DNA from: Nemopilema nomurai
Lineage: Eukaryota > Cnidaria > Scyphozoa > Rhizostomeae > Rhizostomatidae
Direction of reading: 5' to 3'
DNA length: 64,000 nucleotides
Assembly (NCBI GenBank): GCA_003864495.1
Contig: ML133443.1
Span: forward strand, 2,881,474-2,945,473
In this document: one piece after another, positions 36,447 to 64,000 of the stretch
How positions within the stretch are numbered: the stretch's first letter is position 1
Layout: each line of letters starts with the position of its first letter
The notes under the pieces: generated by a model
What the model saw: only the letters and a program-made list of their open reading frames with translations
The model's database searches: none
What the model was told of the DNA's origin: nothing
Position numbers and translations under genes: made by a program

Positions 36447-37166
36447 GTAAGACGCAGCCGGGCGATCGATCAGCCACGGTCAATTTATGCGTGCTTCTTT
36501 GTTGATATACTTCTGCCTCAGCCTTTCTTCTTTCTCGTATTTTCTTCTTCAAATTTGAATATTTCTGCTCGGTTATCTCCAGCTTTTTCTTCACTCCAAC
36601 CACTTCCCTTAGTGCATTGCACACAGAGCCACAATAACAAGTGCATTCTGGGAAGGACGAGTCGCCAACATTGATTGTTTGAAGAATGGCGGCTTGTGAT
36701 TTACGTGATATTCTCCCGTCTTGTTTTCGTAGTTCAGATAATTCGTTTTCAAGGTCCATTATTCGCTTCTGAGAGTTCTCCAACTCTTCGAGAAGCGCTG
36801 CCTGTCTGCTTATATCGCCGACCAGTGGTTGTTTTGCAACCTCCAGTGCTTCTCGAAGCATTGCGATTTCCTCGTCTCTCTCGCTCAAGAGCTTTTGACT
36901 CTCTCCAGAGCCTTTTCCAGTTCTTGCATGGCCTCCTTGACCAAGTCATCTGTTATGTTATCGCAAGACATCAAGCTAGCAATAGAACCTTGCCAAATGT
37001 TGCTAAAATTTAGCTGCGGATTGTTGTCCCGTAACTTGGAATAAAATCCTTCTTTTGCAGTTGCTGTCATGTGCTCTTGAAACATTTTTGCTGCTTCCAT
37101 TACCATTTCGTTTCTCTGCCCACCTTCAATGGCTTTCGTTTCCTGCATGGGTCTTCCTCTATCCAT
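36442..37166 (-). CDS. Coiled-coil protein, possibly Nnf1/PMF1-like, with a one-base frameshift
   Basis: Two overlapping minus-strand frames look like one unspliced gene. The first runs from ATG 37166 to a TGA at 36885-36887 (93 residues). It reads EAAKMFQEHMTATAKEGFY, then NFSNIWQGSIASLM, then VKEAMQELEKALERVK. The second continues in the -1 frame through LLSERDEEIAMLREALEVAK, a heptad-rich coiled coil, to TAA at 36442. No usable GT donor lies near the switch. One extra A in the AAAA run (TTTT at 36893-36896 on the plus strand) would join them, so a sequencing error, a polymorphism or a recent pseudogene is likely. The N-terminal part, with its central Phe and Trp spacing, loosely resembles Nnf1/PMF1 kinetochore proteins. 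That assignment is weak. Confidence 0.6.
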
Positions 37167-40100
37167 GTTGATTTCAATGGTCGCAAACACAATCTCTTCT
37201 ATCTAAATGTTTCTTTCTTTTTATTAACACTCCAAACAAGCCATCCTTGTTTCTTAAAAGCTGGAAGTGATTTTGCGTTGGGGTCACGGGGTCAGGAACC
37301 TTTTACTCTCAACCTGCCATTCTTCAATAACCTAGTCATTCTATAAGAATCTTCACCCACCTGTTATAATCTCGATACCAATTTTCAGTTTATGATGCAT
37401 TCCGCGAGTACCATCAAATCTCGTTCGCAAACGCAGTTATGCAACCGCTGTAAAAACGTTTTTGTTCAAGCAATGACAAAGCTGATATACCATATTTCCA
37501 GCTTCTATACGAGGCTTTGTCGTGTCGCTCCATACGAGCTGCGAAAGAGACTAGGTAATTCAGTGACACATTCACTCATGGGCCTACTATGCCTAGGCCT
37601 AGTGTCCTCCTAAGATTTTCGACTTCTCGGGGACCCGAGAAAGGTTTTAAAACCTGCATGGAGTGCTACTGGTGAATCGAGTAACATGACAGAAATTCGT
37701 TTGGTATGCTTAAGGGGCCCCAATCAAATAGTGGTCCATGGCATGTCCCCCACAGTCCTAGATGCGGCCTTAAGGTAATTGACTTCAATTAGCCATAATA
37801 ACCTTCGACTTGACTCATTTCAGGCTCCCAGTCATATGACCACTGAAGCTTCTTCTTCAAAGGATAAAAAGCACTGAAATGGGCCTTGAACAATCGTCAT
37901 CATGTGGTCTCATTACCTTCACCAAGTTTAAGGCCGCACATGCCGATAGCCTCTTATCCTGCAAACTCTTTCTTCCTTCACAGACTTGTATACAATTATG
38001 CAACGTATCTTTGTTACTTGTTTCCCGGTTACACCTCCCAATATTGCTGCCAGCTGCCTTTCATTCCTACTGTCACCTGGTTTCAGTTTACTCGATATCA
38101 ATATGATTTCCTTTGTATTTTGTTTATTTTACTATTACCTCTTTCATTACCCTACTGTTGCATATTTTGGCTGTAGAGTTTAATTAGACATATCTGCGAT
38201 CTGAAATGGAAAGAAAATTTTCTGAAATTTCCTCTTGTTGTGCTGTTTCTATAAATCTTTAGCCGGCCCTTGTGCTAGGGGCCCTAATCTTTGCACAGAC
38301 ATTCTTCGTTGGTTCATTTGCTTCAATCAACCACCCATCTTTGGCTTTAAAAGGCGGCAGTCCTGTACATGGACCTATCTTTTAGTTTTAGTGTTATATT
38401 GAGAATACACAGCTACAATTAACGTAAGAACAAGTGTTTTGATTTGTGATTTCCAAAGTATGTTGGTTCGTTGCCTCCCTCTCGTTTTTTGTTGCAAACG
38501 AGGCTCTTACTGTAGAAGAGATACAGTCATTGGCCTTGTCTTTAGAATTTATAGAAATGATCTTCACCTGAGTTGTGCGTTTTCTCTGTTCAGAGCAAAC
38601 ATTTCGTTGCAGAGGCGAATAGAACGATAATATTGTTGGCAAAAGCAATGGTCTTATCGTCTTATCTCTGTATTGATTTATGCCTACAGCATACTTACCT
38701 CTACATCGAGTTTATATATTAGTCGTTATGATGGAGTCCTTTTGCCATATCGATACCAAAACCCGACACTTTTTCAATGCTTCATTTGATGAATCCACAT
38801 TATTATTCACGTTAATCCACTTACATCCCTTTCACATTATAGTTGTCAGAAAAAAGGCAAGATTTTTATATCATGCAATTACTTGTTTGAAGGTTGGAGC
38901 TCAGTCCCCTCAAAGTCCATCCAAATCTAGTGATTGAGGTATAGCTTATGAAGTTTTCTTTCTACAAAATCACCTACTGTCATTTGTCAGCTGCATACCT
39001 GACCGAAGCACTAGGACGGAGGGCTAACGTGGTAGCTGGCAAATCCCAAAATGGTGTAGCCCCGAAGCTAGCAGAGAATAGGAGGTTCCACAGGTTTACT
39101 TTGCAGGATTCATTGACTCGACTAGTAGTCAATGTGAAGTAATCTGATGTGCGTTTAAGAGAAAAATGCTACGCAAGACCACTAAAATGGAGAAAACTTG
39201 GCAATGAAGTAAAGAATCAGCAAGTAAAGAAGCACATTAGTGGGAAGGAAAGATTGCAGCATTGATAACGGAAAAACAGAAATGATGTACAAATCATTCA
39301 ATTCTGATGGACGTTAAGCAGAGACAATCCGAACCAGAATGATAGGGTAGTTTGAAGCCTATGACAAATATAGATGTTTAGTCGTAAAAAATGGGGAGGT
39401 AATATGTCCGGACAGCGGAAAACAAAAGAGTTTAAATTTAGGATTCAATGTGGCATTCTTCCTGAGGCTATAGCAGCAAAACGTACCCGTCTCGGTATAT
39501 TCCTCTTGGTTATTTTTCACCCGCACTAAAGCTTGACACATCTCTTCAACTCTTAAAAACTTCCAATACGCCTTATCAAACTTTCCACGAGTGGTACATG
39601 ATTAATATCGTTTTCATAAGCACAGTTCCTAGTCTGCAATGGAATAAGAGGCTGGATGACTCATTAATGGACTGCAACTTCCCAATGCGATGATCGCTAA
39701 ACACGTTCAGTATGAGAGTCGACCAAGGTGTCCATGAACAGAGCTCCAAGCAGGTTAATGAGTCTCACGAAGACGAATCATGTGTTGTGACCGCTAATCA
39801 ATAACACAAACATCACCGCCATTGCTCTGTTCCCCTTTTCAATATGATTCGGACGTATCCGGGTAACAAAAGTCTTCAAATTGATATAAGAATTCACAAA
39901 TGCAAAGTATTTGGTAACAAAACATTAACAAGGCACCCGAAATATCTAATGCTTTACAAAATCTTAATTTACCAATATTAAGATTACGTTTGTTCACTCA
40001 TGCATACACACTTCAAACGTTCCTCTGGTCATTGCTTATATATTTTAGAGAAACCGCCTTGTTTTCTTTTTTCAGTCCATATTTGGTTCATCCTTTACAA

Positions 40101-40779
40101 TCTTTCCTTGAGATTGTCTTCTCGAAGCACTAATAAATACAACAAAGTAAATATTTCATATCTAATCTGGAGTCCAAAACAACAGAATACATTTAAATTC
40201 TAATTTCATTAGATTTTTAATTTTATCAGAAAATTATTCTCATTAGATTCTAATTTTGAAAAAACTCATTTCATTCTTTGGTCCAAGACTGCATGAAACA
40301 ATTATAATCTGTTACATTTCAATACTAAAGTAAAGAGTAAAGAGTTATGTAAGTTCAACTTTTCGTTTAATATCGTCTCGTTTTCTTTCCAAATGCAGCT
40401 TAATTACAAAAGGCGTTTTGCGTGGTGGTAAATTTCAATGTGATCGCCAATATAACCCCCACTCAAGTCGACGTCGACTTGTTTCCTTACGTCATCCTTG
40501 CTTTTTCCTTTTCAGGTTACTATCAATTTAGGCCAAAATCCTCATTTGATGGCTCCATGTCTGCTGTTTGAATAACATACGACTAAACATCTCAAAAGAG
40601 CGTCTCTCAATGTTTCTGTGGTATCAATAGCCACTGTACTTTACTTGCAAGGAAAACCGCAGGCAAAAGTACTAGTGAAATCGATAGCACAAGGCTATTT
40701 CTAAAAGTGATTTTGCCAACAATAACTGTTTTCCTTAGGTTTCAATCTCTGCGAGGACCTATTAAAATAGTAGCCGCTA
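37167..40779. other. Intergenic region, no supported gene
   Basis: AT-rich sequence. The short open frames here (for example 37392-37613, 38680-38937, 38948-39142) lack splice context, conserved motifs or supporting signals. It includes the upstream region of the minus-strand gene at 37166 and the 3' flank of the one at 40780. Confidence 0.5.
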
Positions 40780-41862
40780 TTAGCGAAGCTCTTCTTGTAC
40801 AAATGTAAATTTTCTACTCGAAACTTGTGAGACGGAGAATTTGCGACCTTCTTGTCGCATTTTGTGAGCCTCGAATATAATGTCCTGCCTCCTATCCTCA
40901 TATTCTAAGATTGCGAGAATCGCTCGTAATTGCTCCTCCGCATGATAGTCTATCATGAAGTAAAAGAACGCGTCCCTCATGAACTTCATTCGCAGTTTCA
41001 TTTGAAGATTTTGTTCTTTCTGGACATTTTTACATTTTGTCTTTTCATTACTAGAAATAGCCAACGGCTTTGGATTGGAACCTTCCATCTTTGTCTGCTC
41101 CTTTTCTCTGGCCATCTCCGACTCGCGTAGCCTCATTTTCAGTTCGAGGATCCTCTTCTCCTGCTCAATGTTTATTTCCCGTATTCTGTCAATTTCTTCT
41201 GGCGTGGCACAAACAGTCTCTTTGACTGAATTAGCTATGTTCTCATCTTTGTTGTTTTCAATCCACAATTTCAAATTCTCTGTTTCTTTCTTCTCGTTTT
41301 TCAGCCTGTCTTCGAGGCTTTTGATGATCAGAGTCTTTTCTTCATCCGCCAACTCCAGCGCTTTTCTTCTTTCCATCTCATCCTCGCACCTTTTTTCAGC
41401 GAGCATCAGCTGGGACCGTACTTTGCTGTTCTCTGCATCTCTCACTGCCAACAACTTGTTCGTGTCGTTCAAAGCTCTTTCAAGCTCCGAAATCGTCCTT
41501 CTCAATAAGGAATTCGCGGCCCTATCCGCGGGGCTTCCTGAGTTCTGCACTTCAGCTCTATTGATAATGGTTTTAGCTTCATCAAGGCCGGTTTCACGAA
41601 CATCTGCTTTATCAAGGTCCTTTGTTTCATTGTTCCCATCATTTTTCATTCCTCGCTCATTTATGTCCTCATCAGCATGGAATTCATTAAGAAAACCCGG
41701 CCTACATTCAATATCTTCCTCAAATTCAGGCGGCTGCCAAACTAACTCTTCTTCATCCAAAATTTCCGACTCCTTAATCAGATCTGAATTCAACTGCATA
41801 ACAAGTTCCTCCTCGGAGAATCCGTAAGACTCGTAGCTGTTTAGTGGCTCCATCGTGGACAT
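40780..41862 (-). CDS. Single-exon coiled-coil protein of unknown family (360 aa)
   Basis: An uninterrupted frame from ATG 41862; the longer frame begins with GTG at 41871. Residues about 1-110 are acidic (SEEELVMQLNSDLI, DEEELVWQPPEFEEDIE). Residues about 115-265 are a heptad-rich coiled coil (ELERALNDTNKLLAVRDAE, EEIDRIREINIEQEKRILEL). After a Lys-rich linker comes a compact helical C-terminus, LRMKFMRDAFFYFMIDYHAE then EQLRAILAILEYEDRRQDII. That end loosely resembles the small helical membrane- or GTPase-binding domains that close golgin-type coiled-coil proteins (GRIP/GRAB), but I cannot assign it. No TM segment or signal peptide. The lack of introns is unusual beside the neighbouring genes; retroposition is possible. 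Confidence 0.8.
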   Translation of the reverse strand: MSTMEPLNSYESYGFSEEELVMQLNSDLIKESEILDEEELVWQPPEFEEDIECRPGFLNEFHADEDINERGMKNDGNNETKDLDKADVRETGLDEAKTIINRAEVQNSGSPADRAANSLLRRTISELERALNDTNKLLAVRDAENSKVRSQLMLAEKRCEDEMERRKALELADEEKTLIIKSLEDRLKNEKKETENLKLWIENNKDENIANSVKETVCATPEEIDRIREINIEQEKRILELKMRLRESEMAREKEQTKMEGSNPKPLAISSNEKTKCKNVQKEQNLQMKLRMKFMRDAFFYFMIDYHAEEQLRAILAILEYEDRRQDIIFEAHKMRQEGRKFSVSQVSSRKFTFVQEELR

Positions 41863-44010
41863 ACTCCCCACTTATCGCACACACAGTTCGTATGCATCTG
41901 CTATGTTTTCGAAGAAATTCTTTCTGCTCACCGGCCCAGCCTGCCTTTTGTGTTGTTGGCTGACCATAACCAGTAGGCCTTAACAAACCAGATTAAACAA
42001 TTCGATTGTGTTTATCGCCGATCGTGATCTTAGCCCGTGTTTAGTTCACGCTAATAAGACAGGAGAATGCAACCACAGACAATACCTTATATGGAGCAGG
42101 TGCTGCGTTGGCGCGCAGCTTTTGCCGCTGATATCCGCAAGACCTCCTGTGCAGTCCACCGCATTTTCCGGAGTTTTCATAGCGCTAGTTGGGGCTTTGT
42201 TATCATTCACTATGTGCATAGAACACTAACTGTCATCGCAACAAGGAATAATAATAGGACCACTGAATTCCGTAAGCTTGACAGAAAGTCGCATTGCGAT
42301 ACATTGACGCTACTGCCCGTATAAGCTAAATGAACCCGCGTTTTGAACGCGGCAGCAGAAGGTGAATGTACGTGACGCCCTGACTTGATACACGTGACCT
42401 TTTCATTAGTTTAAGCAACTCCAAGTTCAACTTGAATGTAAAATGTTGTCTTCGCGACGGGGGGACCTCTGCAAATGTTCAGTATACAGCTCCACATAGT
42501 GCAGCATATTTTTAATAGCATGCCTTAAAGGCCGGTCGCACGATATTTGGATATTGGTTTCCGCGCTTTAGAAGAACTGTTCAAGATCATTTTTTCATTC
42601 GCATCCCACTAAATTGAAAGGCACATTAGCCTATATGTCAAGTCACACGTATTGTGGAGAGTGCCAATACGCAATACACAAAAACAATTCGGAGTTAGGA
42701 AGTCGAAAACTTCGTGATATGAAATCCGGTGCTTGAAGTCCAAAGGGGCGGGCGTGTAAATGGGGGTCATGCTTAGGCTTGAACAAACCCCTCCCATGAT
42801 GGTTTCCTTGAAAAGAAGCCCTTGATAAAGAACATCAATGTCTGGTTGTGTTATTTTAGCTTTAGGTGATGTGATGGAAAGACTTGAGAATGACCGTTCT
42901 GTTATTCAGGATAAAGTCATCCCAGCATGTTACATTCTTGGGTACGCATCTGTTTACCTTGTTGATCTTGCAGCTGGTTGACTGAGTTTTCTGAATAGCT
43001 GCGAGCCACCTGGATTAGAGAATTGTCAAACGTGCGAACCCTCCCCGCTATTCCCAATCTACAATACACAGTCACAAATAAATATATAAGCCCACTGTAG
43101 AAACATAGAAGATTGGGAACAAAGGTTTGAAAATAATTTGTTTCTTTCTGGGAACCTAAGCATTTGGCTCAAAACTCTCTGCAAGATTTTAAGGGGTAGA
43201 CAAATAGACTTTCAGTTTGTGCCTGTATCTCCATGCGCCGATATTGTAAATTTTGTTGCCTTGAACCAATTCATGAACTCCAATATGTTGTGTTTTAAAA
43301 ACATCATTGGAACCACTACATAGATATTATGTCAACAATCATTCCTTGGCCGATTTTCCTCTTAAAGAAAATAAAGGAGGAGGCACGGATGGAGATTTGA
43401 CTGATGCCTAGTTCATCTTATATAGCGAGTGTATTGTACAATGCAGGGATTGCTGATAGCTCTGCCAATTCATGGCTGATTGTAAACAATGATTCAATCG
43501 ACAGAATCTCAATACTGAGCTAACTATCTGACACTTGATGGAACTCAAAATTTCATATTTCGAAAAATGAGTAGATTATTTGGAATGTAATTGCCAACAA
43601 GTCGTTTAAGAGATAAAGCAAGAACATCATCTGCTTTTAAGTCATCATCAAATCTAACAAGGTAGTAAGGTTTTTTATCTCCAAAGCTTCATCACCGTAC
43701 TTAGTTGGAGAAATTCAAGACCTGTTTATATGACACTGACTCAGACTAGACCTATCTCGATATTTTAGATGCAGCTTAACTTAATGCATAAATGCACATA
43801 AAAAGGAGTTAAACTTTAGCTAGAAATGTTTAACATAGCCTAATTTTTAGCAAGTTGGGAGCAATATATGGTTGAAATGGAGTCCTAGCATGCACCAACT
43901 CAATTCAACCAAGCATATAAACATATGATCAACGCTGCTCACACTAAAGTGCTAGAAATAGTTTATGTGATAGATGACGGAAAATACGCCGCGCTTTTGG
44001 GCATACCAAG
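41863..44010. other. Intergenic region and upstream flank of the 360-aa coiled-coil gene
   Basis: The first 450 bp are GC-richer and probably contain the minus-strand promoter. A plus-strand frame at 42067-42324 (MQPQTIPYMEQVLRW...) and an overlapping one at 42008-42229 with a hydrophobic stretch (FSGVFIALVGALLSFTM) lie there. Neither has support beyond being open. The remainder is AT-rich and featureless. Confidence 0.45.
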
Positions 44011-44456
44011 ATGGCGTCGATCAAATTTCGCGGGCTTCAAAGATTTGTGACAGAGACAATAGGGATACTCGATCCAGTCTTTTTTCTGAGATCGTTTGTA
44101 GGTTGGCTTCGAACTGAGGCATTTTCTATGTAAGACCAAAGTGCTAGGCTAGTATTTGGGGCTTTTGCATTAAGCAAAGAGGTTGTAGCTCATGCAATGG
44201 GCTTTTCGGCAGCTGGTCGAAGTACTCGTACAGATAAATACTGCGTAGACTCTTGCCAAAACTGTTAAAACTTGTTTTTGTATTATTTAATGTTACATAA
44301 CAGAAATAGGGTTCCATAGTTGGATCGTGATTAATTTTGGTTTTTTGCTATTTGTTGTTTATTTCCAGTTTCGCGAAGGAAGGCAAGGCAGGGAGTGGCT
44401 ATGGGGCTAATAAATGCTGTTATAATACTTCAAGTTATGATTCTTCGTTGCATTGA
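44011..44456 (+). CDS. Tentative two-exon small gene or leader exon
   Basis: ATG at 44011 in a good context (AAGATGGCG) opens MASIKFRGLQRFVTETIGIL, then DPVFFLRSFVGWLRTEAFS, to a strong donor (gtaaga) after 44129. The next acceptor (atttccag) at 44368 joins in phase to FAKEGKAGSGYGANKCC and on to TGA at 44454-44456, giving 68 residues. No family is recognised. The first exon could also be a 5' leader spliced to the acceptor at 46555 ahead of PRPF6, in which case the ATG would be an upstream ORF. Confidence 0.3.
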
Positions 44457-46545
44457 AAGGTTCCTCCACTTAAAGCGTTCATGTAGTATAACTGTTGGAT
44501 CATGTGCATTTTAATAAGATACTGTTAACAAGTAGATGCTTAGGTAAAAGCAGAAATTCTTACATGGTAATAAGACAGTGAACTTTAGCCATGAGCTAAC
44601 CGCAACGAATATTCAGCGTCAATGAGTTAATTCACCGACCAAGCTTTAACTCTTGCTTTTCAATGTATAACTCATTTTATAGTTATATATTGTGAACTTT
44701 AACCATTCTAGCAATATGATCTTGTCATTTACGAGTAAATGAGACCCTTCTACGTGCTATCCCTAATATTTTCTACCACAAATTGTCCTTGAAATAAACC
44801 AATACTTTATATAAACTACACCCTTTTTCATAAGAATATGGGAAAATTGAGCTTGAGCTTAATATGCTTAAGATTTTTCCAATTTAGGCCTGAACTAGTG
44901 CTTAGAATATGCTTAATTTCAAATTTCGTTTCATGGTCTGATATCTCGCTTGATAAAATCATGCCATTTCCTATCACTTAGCATCGTTCTTTGTGTGATA
45001 TTATTCTTTACACTTGATTTCAGAAGAATTGGGAGTGAGAGAAAAAATTCTGAGACTGCGAAATACGCTTAGTGCATGCTTATTTTTTCAAGCATGTGAG
45101 CTCAAGTATGCATATAAGCTTTATGCTCATAAATAGAAAAGAGTGTATATAAAGTAGAAATACGCATCCAATGACATTCCATAACATTTAACGACCATCC
45201 GTAAAATTTACCGACCAGCTTTTCGAAATTTAGGGGGAAGATATGCCACCCCCTCACACCCCCGGTAGGTACGCCCCCTTGGAAATATGTGATTTTAGCC
45301 TTGCCTATATGTTGTGCCGCCATACGATCAACCTGTTGCCAATATATTTTGCCAGTGATTCTTGGACGATGTAGCCTCCTCCTGAAAACGCTGCCTCGAT
45401 TGAAGAATAACTCGATTCCCGCTTTGGATTAGGCCACAATATTACGGACTTCTTATATTGGTATAAAAAGAGGTACCATTTTCTGTATTTTCGTTTTTTA
45501 AAGTGAATGTAACATGTCGCTCATTTCATTTTGTAAATCTTCCATTACTCAAAGAGGCTGGTATGGGAACTGTAGTATCCCCAAAAAAACATGGCACCAT
45601 TTCAGAGTCAGAGTGCAAAACATAATAGTTTTCACTTCCCATAAACCAAGAGCCATAGTTTGATGCATACATGCACAATTTGATATGTCACTTTTGAATC
45701 GGCTCAGAATATTGAATATTCATGCTCCTGATTGGTCCGGCCCTCATTATAGGGACATGAAAACTAACAAAACTAGCAATGAAGTTATGAAACTCACTGC
45801 AATGAAATGTATTACCATGAAGGCTTGTACGTGCAAGTCCAGCAATACAGGTTTCACTTTTTTGGCAGATGTTATGTTGACAGGAGGTGGCTGGTTGCGG
45901 TACACTGCATTTGCAGAACGCCACACAATTCCACATTCACAACCAGAACATTGCGCTTCATCTAGATTAGAACACTATAGCTCCACAATGTACACACTTT
46001 GTCAAAAATAAGATCGGCCAAGTACACAATTCATCTTCTTGTGAAGAACAAAGCAACTATAATTTGTGTTTATAAGGTGGCAGAGCTGATTTTTTGTTTC
46101 AAAAGCATTCTCATCAGATATAACTTATTGGCAATTAAATTGCTTCAGAATTTTGTGTTCTCTTTGATCTTTCAATTTTGTCAAGCAAAGGCAAAAAGTC
46201 AAGCAAATGGTGTAAATTTTTAACAGTTACTGTTGTCCACAATGTCTTTACAAGTAGTTAATTAAACATTTCCACAATGCTAAGCAGGAATAGAATATGA
46301 ATTATATTTTTAGACATATATAAACATTAAAGTTTAAATCCTTAATTCAATTTTTGTAAGCTTGTACAAATTTAAGAATTGCTCTAACGTAAGGGTGAAT
46401 TTGACCCAATTTCAAATATTCAATTGTACATTTAATGTATATTGTAAAACAAGTATAATGTATAACAAGTCAAACTCCTAAGATATCATCAGTTTTTATA
46501 TTACAAATCATTTGTCTTGTTTTCCTGCTTATGGCATTTTGATAT
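44457..46545. other. Intergenic region upstream of PRPF6
   Basis: AT-rich sequence with several short AAGCATAT- and GCTTAA-like words around 44850-45130. I see no convincing gene. It may contain the PRPF6 promoter and a 5' UTR exon, which I cannot place. Confidence 0.4.
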
Positions 46546-46555
46546 TTTTTTCTAG
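46546..46555 (+). promoter_or_regulatory. 3' splice site just upstream of the PRPF6 start codon
   Basis: A polypyrimidine tract ending TTTTTTCTAG stands 15 bp before ATG 46571. This indicates that PRPF6 has at least one upstream non-coding exon and that the exon carrying the start codon begins at 46556. Confidence 0.55.
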
Positions 46556-46570
46556 GAGATTAGGTTCAAG

Positions 46571-64000
<17,430 letters not shown>

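Noticed and set aside
38948..39142. Plus-strand frame reading TEALGRRANVVAGKSQNGVA
   Set aside because: Protein-like in composition but short, with no splice context, no recognised family and no neighbouring exons.
41075..41827. 250-codon plus-strand open frame
   Set aside because: It is the antisense shadow of the 360-residue coiled-coil gene; its Ser/Leu/Phe richness mirrors Glu/Lys/Arg codons.
42008..42324. Two overlapping plus-strand frames, one with a hydrophobic stretch
   Set aside because: Both are open in GC-richer promoter-like DNA; two competing frames and no downstream exons make coding unlikely.

Overview
The window is nuclear DNA of an intron-rich, AT-rich animal genome. Coding exons are short, introns run from about 100 bp to 3 kb, and GT-AG boundaries line up in phase across long conserved genes. 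An MH2 (SMAD-type) domain indicates a metazoan. Intron density and the character of the sequence suggest an early-branching invertebrate, possibly an anthozoan cnidarian, but I cannot prove the lineage from sequence alone.

Layout, left to right. (1) 28-28982, plus strand: a 31-exon gene for an unconventional myosin. All exon phases agree and the predicted protein is 1267 residues. A short-N-terminus, class III-like motor and one IQ motif are followed by an MH2 domain and a polar C-terminal tail. Its introns hold a hAT-like MITE with 8-bp target-site duplications, a tRNA-like gene with apparent anticodon UCA, a foldback element, a minisatellite, and several antisense open frames. (2) 30709-32199, minus strand: NSMCE2, the SUMO E3 ligase of the SMC5/6 complex. 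(3) 32278-34893, plus strand: TMEM199/Vma12, a V-ATPase assembly factor. The start codons of (2) and (3) are 78 bp apart, head to head, around a perfect E2F-type site. (4) 35364-36144, plus strand: a poorly resolved small gene. (5) 36442-37166, minus strand: a coiled-coil protein, perhaps Nnf1/PMF1-like, interrupted by a one-base frameshift. (6) 40780-41862, minus strand: a single-exon 360-residue coiled-coil protein. (7) 44011-44456, plus strand: a tentative two-exon small gene or leader exon. (8) 46571 to the right edge, plus strand: PRPF6, the U5 snRNP HAT-repeat splicing factor. Twenty-one exons and 666 codons are visible, and the gene continues past 64000.

The genes do not form one pathway. 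The notable object is the myosin whose cargo end is a SMAD-type MH2 domain. Every exon junction across the fusion keeps the reading frame, which argues against two neighbouring genes. The MH2 has a shortened L3 region and no C-terminal SSxS, so it is probably a scaffold or protein-binding module rather than a TGF-beta transcription effector. NSMCE2, PRPF6 and TMEM199 are standard housekeeping genes.
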